Made by a program: the position numbers and the translations under genes
Shown: one piece after another, positions 1 through 6,720 of the stretch
How positions within the stretch are numbered: the first letter of the stretch is position 1
Layout of the letters: each line of letters starts with the position of its first letter
Notes under the pieces: generated by a model
Database searches by the model: none
Told to the model about the DNA's origin: nothing
The model's input: the letters and a program-made list of their open reading frames with translations, nothing else
NCBI GenBank assembly: GCA_045577655.1
Contig: JAZNIU010000005.1
Span: forward strand, 1-14,796
Direction of reading: 5' to 3'
DNA from: RGIG7450 sp045577655
GTDB lineage: Bacteria; Bacillota; Clostridia; RUG12999
Length of the DNA stretch: 14,796 bases

Positions 1-420
1 GCTATCAATGCAGAGGGTGTTCATGTCGGGCAGAGCGATATGCCCGTGAAATTGGCACGAAAACTTATGGGAGAAAATAAAATTATAGGCGCAACAGCAA
101 AAACGGTTCCACAGGCAAAAGAAGCCTATGAGCAAGGTGCCGACTATCTCGGAGTCGGGGCTATTTATCCTACAACAACAAAAGTAAAGACCGTGCTGAC
201 GTCGGTTGATACATTAAAGGAAATTTGTGATGCAGTTCCGATACCTGTCAATGCAATCGGAGGACTGAACAAGGATAACATATATGTTCTTGAAAAAATA
301 CCGATCGCCGGAATCTGCGTGGTATCCGCAATTATGAAAGCAAATAACCCGAAAAAGGCTGCAGAGAAGTTGGCAGAAGAAGTGAGGAGGAGTGTTTTGT
401 GTCAGAAAGCAAATGTATAA
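1..420 (+). CDS. thiE: Thiamine phosphate synthase, C-terminal part (5' end outside window)
   Basis: Joins HMP pyrophosphate and hydroxyethylthiazole phosphate to make thiamine phosphate, in the cytoplasm. The reading frame is open from the first base, so the 5' end of the gene lies outside the window; 139 codons remain of a family length near 210. Visible family motifs in order: GVHVGQSDMP (substrate/phosphate loop), GVGAIYPTTTK (the usual G-x-x-[FY]-P-T-x-T-K loop), PVNAIGGL and GICVVSAI (the C-terminal phosphate-binding strands of the TIM barrel). It ends in TAA and overlaps the thiD start by 22 bp, so the two are probably translationally coupled. A TPP riboswitch, if present, would be upstream of the window. 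Confidence 0.95.
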   Translation, partial: AINAEGVHVGQSDMPVKLARKLMGENKIIGATAKTVPQAKEAYEQGADYLGVGAIYPTTTKVKTVLTSVDTLKEICDAVPIPVNAIGGLNKDNIYVLEKIPIAGICVVSAIMKANNPKKAAEKLAEEVRRSVLCQKANV

Positions 421-1223
421 AGACAGTATTGACGATTGCAGGGAGCGACTCATGCGGTGGAGCAGGAATTCAGGCAGATATAAAAACGATGACGGCGCAC
501 GGCGTTTATGCGATGAGCGCAATAACTGCAATGACGGCACAGAATACGCTTGGCGTGCGAGCGGTTATGGAGTCGACTCCCGGATTTTTAAAAGAGCAGA
601 TAGATGCGGTGTTTGAGGATATTTACCCCGACAGCGTAAAAATCGGAATGGTTTCATCAAGTGAGCTGATAGATGTAATCGCAGATCGGTTGACGTTCTA
701 TAATGCTAAAAATATTGTTGTTGATCCGGTGATGGTGGCGACGAGTGGTTCTTCTCTCATAAAAACAGAAGCGATAAAAACGCTTGAAAGAAAGCTTTTG
801 TCTATCTCTACACTTGTAACACCGAATATTCCGGAAGCTGAGGCTTTGTCCGGCATAAAAGTTTGCGATAAAAATTCCATGATACATGCAGCGGAATATA
901 TTGCTGTAAAGTTTGGTTGTTCTGTTTTGTTAAAGGGCGGTCACAGCGAAAATGATGCCGATGACCTTCTCTATGAAAAGGGAAGTATCTTGTGGATAAA
1001 AGGAAAAAGAATAAAAAATCCAAACACTCACGGAACCGGATGCACATTATCGAGTGCAATTGCATCAAATCTTGCAAAAGGATATGCGCTCTCTGATTCT
1101 GTTGTAATGGCAAAGAGATATGTTTCAAAAGCGCTTGAATATAAGCTCAATCTGGGTGCGGGGAGCGGACCGCTGTGGCATGGAGTCAATCTGTCCTGTG
1201 ATTCCGAGACGAATAACGTATAG
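399..1223 (+). CDS. thiD: Hydroxymethylpyrimidine/phosphomethylpyrimidine kinase
   Basis: Phosphorylates HMP twice to give HMP pyrophosphate, the partner substrate of ThiE; cytoplasmic, ribokinase fold. 274 aa, normal for the family. Motifs: TIAGSDSCGGAGIQADIKTM near the N-terminus (HMP site), VDPVMVATSGSSL in the middle, TPNIPEAEALSG, VLLKGGH, and HGTGCTLSSAIA with the catalytic Cys/anion hole near residue 210. The start is GTG at 399, chosen because GAGGAGG lies 8 nt upstream (384-390), inside the end of thiE. No terminator is evident after it; the next gene has its own promoter. Confidence 0.95.
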   Translation: MSESKCIKTVLTIAGSDSCGGAGIQADIKTMTAHGVYAMSAITAMTAQNTLGVRAVMESTPGFLKEQIDAVFEDIYPDSVKIGMVSSSELIDVIADRLTFYNAKNIVVDPVMVATSGSSLIKTEAIKTLERKLLSISTLVTPNIPEAEALSGIKVCDKNSMIHAAEYIAVKFGCSVLLKGGHSENDADDLLYEKGSILWIKGKRIKNPNTHGTGCTLSSAIASNLAKGYALSDSVVMAKRYVSKALEYKLNLGAGSGPLWHGVNLSCDSETNNV

Positions 1224-1244
1224 GATATGTATTCCGAAAAAAGG

Positions 1245-1273
1245 TTGACTATTTTGGAAAAAGTGTTTAATAT
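1245..1273 (+). promoter_or_regulatory. SigA-type promoter of the Apt-like gene
   Basis: TTGACT (1245-1250), a 17-bp spacer, then TAATAT (1268-1273). It lies in the 76-bp gap after thiD, about 27 bp before the ATG, and is followed by AAGGAGG at 1284-1290. The -35 element is very good and the -10 matches four of six bases. A stretch ATTCCGAA (1231-1238) sits just upstream of the -35, but I cannot tie it to a regulator. Confidence 0.65.
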
Positions 1274-1299
1274 AGACATATAAAAGGAGGTAAAGAAAA

Positions 1300-1860
1300 A
1301 TGGATAAGTGTTACACAATAGATATTGCCGGAATGAAGCGCGATTTGCCGCTTTGCAAGCTTAACGATAATCTGTATATAGGTGCATATATCATGTTTGG
1401 AGATGTGGAGCTCACAAAGCATTGTGCTGAAAAACTTCTTGAACTGGCGCCTGAGTTTGATGTGCTTATTACCGCAGAGTGCAAGGGAATTCCGTTGTTA
1501 TATGAGATGGCGCGCCAGTCGGGCAACAATTTCTATATTGTTGCAAGGAAAGGTCCGAAACTTTACATGAAAAACGTTATCACAACAGAGGTTGATTCCA
1601 TCACAACGGACCATGTTCAGACTTTGTGTATCGGTGAAAGTGAAGCTGTAGCCATGAAAGGAAAGAGAGTGCTGGTTGTTGATGATGTTATCAGTACGGG
1701 AGAATCTTTGGCGGCATTGGAAACGCTTATAAATCAGGTTGGCGGAAATATTATTGGTAAAATGGCTGTTCTTGCTGAGGGAGATGCAATTGACCGCAAG
1801 GATATTACATACTTAGCTCCGCTTCCGCTCTTTGACGGAGAAGGAAATCCTATAAGATAG
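1300..1860 (+). CDS. Purine phosphoribosyltransferase, adenine phosphoribosyltransferase-like
   Basis: A type I phosphoribosyltransferase that should convert a purine base plus PRPP to the nucleotide; cytoplasmic. 186 aa. The PRPP loop is clear at residues 124-136 (VLVVDDVISTGES). The upstream segments ECKGIPLLYEMAR (60-72) and ARKGPKLYM (82-90) parallel the ESRGF and VRKxGKLP segments of Apt, which is why I prefer an adenine/purine role over PyrE or Hpt. The start is supported by AAGGAGG 9 nt upstream and by its own promoter. It is followed by xpt and a BMP importer, which fits purine salvage. It is divergent from classical Apt at the dimer and substrate loops, so the base used is uncertain and no symbol is given. 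Confidence 0.8.
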   Translation: MDKCYTIDIAGMKRDLPLCKLNDNLYIGAYIMFGDVELTKHCAEKLLELAPEFDVLITAECKGIPLLYEMARQSGNNFYIVARKGPKLYMKNVITTEVDSITTDHVQTLCIGESEAVAMKGKRVLVVDDVISTGESLAALETLINQVGGNIIGKMAVLAEGDAIDRKDITYLAPLPLFDGEGNPIR

Positions 1861-2025
1861 TAATGAGTGTGTATTTCCTTGGAAATGCAGAAATAACAGC
1901 CTTCGGTTCATAGGAATGTTCCGTAATTTTTGCATCGTTTTTTTGTGTGTGAAAAATGCCGGAAAATCTGTTTTTATCTGCGATAATAAAAAACGGGAAA
2001 ATATGTCATGTGAGCATGAAATCTG
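1861..2025. other. Intergenic region with small dyads, no gene or known riboswitch seen
   Basis: Between the Apt-like gene and the xpt promoter I see only short symmetric elements: ATTTCC-TT-GGAAAT (1873-1886), whose left arm also pairs with AAGGAAAT at the end of the gene (1842-1849); an A+T-rich imperfect hairpin at about 1970-1994; and TCATG-tgag-CATGA (2006-2019), 6 bp upstream of the xpt -35 box and so placed like an operator. There is no convincing intrinsic terminator, although T-rich runs occur at 1927-1946. The conserved loops of the purine riboswitch are absent. Confidence 0.35.
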
Positions 2026-2054
2026 TTGACTTTTGTATGTTGCTATGTTATAAT
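2026..2054 (+). promoter_or_regulatory. Strong SigA-type promoter of xpt
   Basis: TTGACT (2026-2031), exactly 17 bp, then consensus TATAAT (2049-2054). The predicted start is near 2061, giving a leader of only about 44 nt before the translation start. It has the same TTGACT -35 box and spacer length as the promoter of the preceding gene. Confidence 0.85.
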
Positions 2055-2084
2055 TTCCCTAAAATTGCGAGTAACCGGATGTTT

Positions 2085-2107
2085 GACGAGAGGGGGACGT
2101 CGTCATT
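2085..2107 (+). promoter_or_regulatory. xpt ribosome-binding site in a hairpin loop, next to an ATT start
   Basis: GACGA (2085-2089) can pair with TCGTC (2100-2104), leaving a 10-nt loop that carries the Shine-Dalgarno GAGGGGG (2090-2096). The ATT taken as start (2105-2107) follows the stem directly, 8 nt after the Shine-Dalgarno. The site decides the start of xpt because no ATG, GTG or TTG is available in frame at a proper distance. Whether the hairpin controls translation is inference. Confidence 0.5.
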
Positions 2108-2674
2108 AAAGCGTTAGAAGAAAAAATTTTAAAAGATGGTGTGGTTTTACCCGGAGATATTCTTAAAGTTGATAACTTTCTGAATCACTCTGTTGATGTT
2201 CCTTTCATCGTGGAAATGGGAAAAGAAATTGCCAGGCTCTATGAAGGCGAAGGCGTCAATAAGATTCTGACTATAGAAACTTCAGGTATTCCTATTGCGT
2301 TTGCCTGCGCTCAGTTTATGAATGTTCCTCTTGTTTTCGCAAAGAAGAGCAAATCAAGCAACATTTCAGATTCTCTCTATTCATCGCGCGTCACTTCATT
2401 TACAAAAAAGAATGTATACGATGCGGTGGTAAGTAAGGAGTTTTTGGGAGCGGGTGATCGCATTTTGCTTATTGACGATTTTCTTGCAAAAGGAAATGCG
2501 CTGAATGGTCTTATGGACATTGTGGAGCAGGCAGGTGCAACGCTGGTAGGTTGTGCCATTGCCATCGAGAAGGGGTTCCAAGGCGGCGGAGATGAGTTGC
2601 GTGCTAAAGGTATCAGGGTGGATTCTTTGGCAATAGTCGATTCTATGACCGACACCTCGCTGGCTTTTCGATAA
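2105..2674 (+). CDS. xpt: Xanthine phosphoribosyltransferase, probable ATT start
   Basis: Converts xanthine plus PRPP to XMP; cytoplasmic salvage enzyme. 189 aa when begun at ATT 2105. From that codon the N-terminus reads (M)KALEEKILKDGVVLPGDILK and lines up without gaps on Bacillus Xpt ([20 protein letters not shown], recalled, not searched), including the conserved KVD-FLNH that follows. The first conventional start, GTG at 2141, would remove 12 conserved residues and has no Shine-Dalgarno. The PRPP loop is ILLIDDFLAKGNA (residues 120-132); VFAKKSK (78-84) and IEKGFQGGGDEL (154-165) are also typical of the family. It is driven by the promoter at 2026-2054. The gap to the importer lipoprotein gene is 59 bp with no terminator seen, so read-through into the importer is possible. 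A single-base error turning ATG into ATT cannot be excluded. Confidence 0.93.
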   Translation: MKALEEKILKDGVVLPGDILKVDNFLNHSVDVPFIVEMGKEIARLYEGEGVNKILTIETSGIPIAFACAQFMNVPLVFAKKSKSSNISDSLYSSRVTSFTKKNVYDAVVSKEFLGAGDRILLIDDFLAKGNALNGLMDIVEQAGATLVGCAIAIEKGFQGGGDELRAKGIRVDSLAIVDSMTDTSLAFR

Positions 2675-2683
2675 TTAAATGGT

Positions 2684-2701
2684 ATGTAATTTTATTTACA
2701 T
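2684..2701. promoter_or_regulatory. Palindrome upstream of the importer operon
   Basis: ATGTAA (2684-2689), 6 bp of A+T, TTACAT (2696-2701). It lies in the 59-bp gap between xpt and the lipoprotein gene and could be an operator or a weak RNA hairpin. A second small hairpin, TGCC-AAAA-GGCA (2710-2721), abuts the lipoprotein Shine-Dalgarno. No good promoter is visible in this gap, so the function is unknown. Confidence 0.3.
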
Positions 2702-2733
2702 AAAAAAATTGCCAAAAGGCAGGAGGTAAAAAA

Positions 2734-3942
2734 ATGAAAAAGATTCTTTCACTTCTTCTCGTCGTTGCAATGCTTACAGCTTTCACAGGCTTGTTTACTG
2801 CATGTGACGGAGAAACAGCAGTTGCTGAGGACTTCAAGATTGGATTTATTTTCTTGCACGATGAAAACTCAACATACGACAAGAACTTCCTTGAAGCAGC
2901 TGAAGCAGCTACAGCAGAACTCGGCCTTAAGCCCGAGCAGGTCATCTTCAAGACAAACATTCCTGAGGGTAATGAGTGTTACGAAGCTGCAGCAGACTTG
3001 GCAGACCAGGGTTGCGACATAGTATTCGCTAACAGCTTTGGTCATGAGCCCTATATGCTGAAGGCAGCTAAGGAATTCCCTGAAGTTGAATTCTGCCATG
3101 CTACAGGTACAACAGCTCATACTGAACACGTTCCTAACTTCCACAATGCATTCGCATCTATCTATGAAGGCAGATTCCTTGCAGGTATCGCTGCAGGTAT
3201 GAAGCTCAACGAAATGATCGAGAGCGGCAAGATTACTGCAGATCAGGCTAAGATGGGTTATGTAGGCGCATACACATACGCAGAAGTTGTTTCCGGCTAC
3301 ACATCTTTCTATCTCGGTGCTAAGTCAGTTTGCCCGAGCGTTACAATGGAAGTTCAGTTCACAGGTAGCTGGTATGACGAAGCTCTTGAAAAAGAAGCTG
3401 CAACAAAGCTTTTGAGCAACAACTGCGTACTTATCAGCCAGCATGCTGACTCTATGGGTGCTCCGACAGCTTGTGAGAACGCAGGCGTTCCGAACGTATC
3501 TTACAACGGAAGCACACAGAGTGCTTGCCCGAACACATTCATCGTTTCTTCAAGAATCGATTGGGCTCCTTACTACAAGTACATAATCAATGCTAACTTA
3601 AAGGGTGAAGAAATCGCAGCTGACTGGTGCGAAGGCTTCGAGGTTGGTTCAGTTAAACTTACCGACATCAACGAGGCTGTTGCTGCTCCGGGAACAAAGG
3701 AAGCTATTGAAGATGCAAAGGCAAAGCTCATCGCAGGTGAGATCAAGGTATTTGATACTGCTACCTTCACTGTTGGCGGTCAGAAGCTTGATTCTTACAT
3801 GGCAGATGTTGATACAGACGAGGCATATACACCGGATACCGAGGTTATTGCTGATGGATACTTCCATGAATCTGAATTCCGCTCTGCTCCGTACTTCGAC
3901 CTTCAGATCGACGGCATCACATTGTTGAATAGCGAATTCTAA
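2734..3942 (+). CDS. BMP-family ABC transporter substrate-binding lipoprotein
   Basis: The extracytoplasmic receptor of the importer encoded by the next three genes, anchored to the outer face of the membrane by a lipid. 402 aa. It has a lipoprotein signal peptide: MKK, a hydrophobic stretch to about residue 20, and lipobox L-F-T-A-C with Cys24 as the modified residue. The mature part begins with the BMP/PnrA fold strand KIGFIFLHDENSTYDKNF, followed by DIVFANSFGHEPY, FCHATGT and the segment EGRFLAGIAAG, all typical of the family (Bmp, PnrA, NupN). Known members bind purine nucleosides; placement after two purine phosphoribosyltransferases supports purine nucleosides or bases here, but the ligand is inferred. 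AGGAGG lies 7 nt before the ATG. Codon use looks biased as in a highly expressed gene. Confidence 0.93.
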   Translation: MKKILSLLLVVAMLTAFTGLFTACDGETAVAEDFKIGFIFLHDENSTYDKNFLEAAEAATAELGLKPEQVIFKTNIPEGNECYEAAADLADQGCDIVFANSFGHEPYMLKAAKEFPEVEFCHATGTTAHTEHVPNFHNAFASIYEGRFLAGIAAGMKLNEMIESGKITADQAKMGYVGAYTYAEVVSGYTSFYLGAKSVCPSVTMEVQFTGSWYDEALEKEAATKLLSNNCVLISQHADSMGAPTACENAGVPNVSYNGSTQSACPNTFIVSSRIDWAPYYKYIINANLKGEEIAADWCEGFEVGSVKLTDINEAVAAPGTKEAIEDAKAKLIAGEIKVFDTATFTVGGQKLDSYMADVDTDEAYTPDTEVIADGYFHESEFRSAPYFDLQIDGITLLNSEF

Positions 3943-3957
3943 TTTAGTAAACTGTGT

Positions 3958-3998
3958 GGGGTGGGGATTTTGTCTCCACCCCCATATTAGTTTTGTGT
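3958..3998 (+). terminator. Hairpin between lipoprotein and ATPase genes
   Basis: GGGGTGGGGA (3958-3967), loop TTTTG, then TCTCCACCCC (3973-3982): a 10-bp G+C-rich stem with one G-U pair. It is followed by a T-rich but interrupted stretch to about 3998. It starts 15 bp after the lipoprotein stop. Such elements commonly let the binding protein be made in excess over the membrane parts by partial termination or by protecting the upstream mRNA end. The broken T-run suggests partial rather than full termination. Confidence 0.65.
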
Positions 3999-3999
3999 T

Positions 4000-4030
4000 T
4001 TGTCATAAGCAGAGGGTGCGTGTTTATAAG
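4000..4030 (+). promoter_or_regulatory. Possible secondary promoter before the ATPase gene
   Basis: TTGTCA (4000-4005) and TATAAG (4025-4030), with a spacer of 19 bp (18 if TTATAA at 4024-4029 is used). It would begin a transcript just before the Shine-Dalgarno AAAGGAG (4038-4044). A small hairpin GTGTTT-ATAAGA-AAACAC (4020-4037) overlaps it. The long spacer and very short leader make this a weak call. Confidence 0.25.
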
Positions 4031-4051
4031 AAAACACAAAAGGAGATTTTT

Positions 4052-5590
4052 ATGGAACAGAATATTGCTCTTGAACTGAAAAACATAACAAAAACCTTTG
4101 GTAGCGTCGTTGCCAACAAAAATGTTTCGCTCAAGGTACATAAGGGAGAAATACTCTCTATCCTTGGTGAAAACGGAAGTGGAAAGACAACTCTTATGAA
4201 TATGGTTTCGGGAATCTATTTTCCGGACAGCGGTCAGATTTTTGCTGACGGAAAAGAAGTTGTCATCGCATCTCCGAAGGATGCTTTTAATTGCAAGATA
4301 GGTATGATTCATCAGCACTTCAAGCTTGTTGATGTTTTTAGTGCTGCAGAAAATATCGTTCTTGGTTTAGAAGATGAAAAAGGTTTCAATATGCCAAAAT
4401 ATATTGAGAAAATCAAGCAGATAACAGAACAGTACGGTTTTGAGCTTGATCCCAATAAAAAGATTTATGAGATGTCTGTTTCCGAGAAGCAGACTGTCGA
4501 GATAATCAAGGTACTTTTCAGAGGTGCAGATATCCTTATTCTGGACGAGCCGACTGCAGTTCTTACTCCGCAGGAAACGGTGAAGCTTTTTGCGGTTCTG
4601 AGAAATATGCGCCAGAGCGGAAAGGCTATAATTATCATCACTCATAAGCTTCATGAGGTTCTCTCACTTTCTGATAACGTTGCTGTTTTAAGAAAAGGCG
4701 AATATATCGGAACAGTAAAAACTTCGGAGACAAACGAGCTTGAACTTACAGAGATGATGGTTGGTAAGAAAGTATCTCTCAACATTGAGCGAAGTGAAGT
4801 TGTAAATCCTGAAGACAGACTTGTCACAGAAGGACTTACGGTAAAGAATCGTGAAGGTGTAACGGTTTTGGATAATGTTTCATTCAAGGTGCGTTCCGGC
4901 GAGATTTTAGGTATCGCCGGTATTGCGGGAAGTGGTCAGAGAGAGCTTCTGGAGGCTATAGCAGGTCTTCAGTCTCTTGATAGCGGAAGCATACTTTATA
5001 ATGATCCAAAAACCAAGAAACAAGAAAATCTTCGCGATAAAACGCCTTTGGAGATTAGAAGAATGGGTGTCAGACTTGCTTTTGTTCCTGAGGATAGATT
5101 GGGAATGGGTCTTGTCGGCAATATGGATATTGTTGATAATATGATGCTCAGAAGTTATAAAAAGGGCAAATCTGTGTTTTTGCAGAGAAAAACGCCAAAG
5201 TCTTTGGCTGATGAGATAATTGAGAGACTTCAGGTCGTTACTCCGTCTGCAAGCACTCCGGTAAGAAGACTTTCCGGCGGTAATGTTCAGAAAATCCTTG
5301 TCGGAAGAGAAATTGCTTCTGCGCCGACCCTCCTGATGGCTGCCTATCCGGTCAGAGGTCTCGATATCAATTCATCCTATACGATATACAATCTTCTGAA
5401 TGAACAGAAGAACAGCGGCGTTGCGGTTATTTTCGTCGGTGAAGACCTTGACGTTTTAATTGAGCTGTGCGACAGAATTATGGTCATCGGTTCGGGTAAG
5501 ATTACCGGAATTGTTGACGGACGTAATACAACAAAAGAAGAAATCGGTATTCTTATGACGAAAACCGACAGAGCAGAAGTCGAGAACTAA
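4052..5590 (+). CDS. ABC transporter ATP-binding protein, two fused nucleotide-binding domains (BMP/nucleoside type)
   Basis: The energy-coupling subunit of the importer, on the cytoplasmic face. 512 aa from ATG 4052, chosen for AAAGGAG 7 nt upstream; the frame stays open further upstream through the hairpin, but that part is not protein-like. Domain 1: Walker A GENGSGKTT (39-47), signature MSVSEKQTVEI (141-151), Walker B ILILDEPTAV (161-170), switch His198. Domain 2: the Walker A position is GIAGSGQRE (290-298) without the Lys, signature LSGGNVQK (408-415), Walker B LLMAAYPVRGLD (427-438), and Glu464 where the switch His would be. One competent and one degenerate ATP site is normal for the RbsA/NupO/YufO class. 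It precedes the two permease genes directly and belongs to the same transcript. Confidence 0.94.
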   Translation: MEQNIALELKNITKTFGSVVANKNVSLKVHKGEILSILGENGSGKTTLMNMVSGIYFPDSGQIFADGKEVVIASPKDAFNCKIGMIHQHFKLVDVFSAAENIVLGLEDEKGFNMPKYIEKIKQITEQYGFELDPNKKIYEMSVSEKQTVEIIKVLFRGADILILDEPTAVLTPQETVKLFAVLRNMRQSGKAIIIITHKLHEVLSLSDNVAVLRKGEYIGTVKTSETNELELTEMMVGKKVSLNIERSEVVNPEDRLVTEGLTVKNREGVTVLDNVSFKVRSGEILGIAGIAGSGQRELLEAIAGLQSLDSGSILYNDPKTKKQENLRDKTPLEIRRMGVRLAFVPEDRLGMGLVGNMDIVDNMMLRSYKKGKSVFLQRKTPKSLADEIIERLQVVTPSASTPVRRLSGGNVQKILVGREIASAPTLLMAAYPVRGLDINSSYTIYNLLNEQKNSGVAVIFVGEDLDVLIELCDRIMVIGSGKITGIVDGRNTTKEEIGILMTKTDRAEVEN

Positions 5591-5604
5591 GAGGGGGATG
5601 CTTT

Positions 5605-6720
5605 ATGAAAAATAAGTGTGATAATTTCTTAAGAGCTGCTATGTGTCGCATCATAAAGCGTGACGATATTGTATGGTGGAAGGCTTGGATAATCAGAATA
5701 GTTGCTGTTTTGCTTGCTCTTGTTGTCTGCGGAGTGGTAACTGTATTGCTGACAGGCCTTAATCCGATTGACGTTTATATAACGATGATTAAGGGAGCGG
5801 TCGGAACATCACGTCTTGTCTGGAACCTATTGCAGAACACGGCAATCCTTCTTTGTGTTTCTCTTGCAGTAACGCCGGCCTTCAAGATGAAATTCTGGAA
5901 CATTGGTGCAGAAGGTCAGACTCTTATAGGCGGACTTGCTGCAGCAGCTTGTATGATATATTTCGGAGAAAAACTTCCCGCTTATTTAATCCTGCCGCTT
6001 ACAGCCTTTGCAAGTATTGCTGCCGGACTTATCTGGGGTGTTATTCCGGCATATTTCAAATCAAAGTTTGACACAAACGAGACTCTGTTCACATTGATGA
6101 TGAACTATGTTGCAATGCAGCTTGTTTCCTATTTTGTTATACTTTGGGAAAACCCGAAAAATTCAAGCAACGTCGGAATCATTAACATGAACTCCCACGG
6201 CGGCTGGCTGCCCGTTTTGTTCGACCAGAAATATCTGCTCAATATTATAGTGGTAACCCTTTTAACCGTACTTGTGTATATTTACCTTAAATACAGTAAA
6301 CAGGGTTATGAAATCTCGGTTGTCGGCGAAAGCCAGAATACAGCCAGATACATAGGAATAAACGTTAAAAAAGTTATTATCCGCACTATGGCCATTTCAG
6401 GCGCCCTCTGCGGTATTGCGGGATTCCTTTTAGTCGCGGGTACAGACCACACAATAAACACCGCCATTGTAGGCGGAATGGGTTTCACCGCCATTATGGT
6501 ATCCTGGCTTGCAAAGTTTAACCCCGGTTTTATGGTGCTCACCTCTTTTTTAATTGTATTTCTTGACAGGGGTGCGGGAGAAATTGCAACTGCTTTCCAG
6601 CTTAACGAAAGTATTGCTGATATCATCACCGGTATAATTTTGTTCTTTATAATTGGCAGCGAATTCTTTGTTCAGTATAAACTGACTTTCAGAAAAAAAC
6701 ATAAGGAGGAGACAAAATAA
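5605..6720 (+). CDS. ABC transporter permease 1 (NupP/YufP-like)
   Basis: The first membrane subunit of the BMP-type importer. 371 aa. A cytoplasmic N-tail of about 25 residues precedes a first membrane helix near 28-50. A run of hydrophobic segments follows, with the conserved loop FWNIGAEGQ at 97-105 and, near residue 235, the cytoplasmic segment GYEISVVGESQNTARYIGIN, which is characteristic of the RbsC/BmpC permease family and likely contacts the ATPase. The start ATG 5605 has GAGGGGG 7 nt upstream and lies 14 bp after the ATPase stop. It ends in TAATG, overlapping the next permease by one base. Confidence 0.92.
   Translation: MKNKCDNFLRAAMCRIIKRDDIVWWKAWIIRIVAVLLALVVCGVVTVLLTGLNPIDVYITMIKGAVGTSRLVWNLLQNTAILLCVSLAVTPAFKMKFWNIGAEGQTLIGGLAAAACMIYFGEKLPAYLILPLTAFASIAAGLIWGVIPAYFKSKFDTNETLFTLMMNYVAMQLVSYFVILWENPKNSSNVGIINMNSHGGWLPVLFDQKYLLNIIVVTLLTVLVYIYLKYSKQGYEISVVGESQNTARYIGINVKKVIIRTMAISGALCGIAGFLLVAGTDHTINTAIVGGMGFTAIMVSWLAKFNPGFMVLTSFLIVFLDRGAGEIATAFQLNESIADIITGIILFFIIGSEFFVQYKLTFRKKHKEETK

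Noticed and set aside
1231..1238. ATTCCGAA as a PurR box before the Apt-like gene
   Set aside because: Only the CCGAA core fits; the conserved flanks and the second inverted box at the right distance are missing.
1861..2104. Purine riboswitch before xpt
   Set aside because: The conserved loop and junction sequences of the purine aptamer are absent, and the leader after the strong promoter is only about 44 nt.
3956..4051. N-terminal extension of the ATPase (frame open to 3956)
   Set aside because: The frame crosses the hairpin, the translation is not family-like, and ATG 4052 has a proper ribosome site and matches family N-termini.
4919..5459. Loss of the Walker A Lys and switch His in ATPase domain 2 as a defect
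   Set aside because: A degenerate second site is normal for the RbsA/NupO class of fused ATPases.
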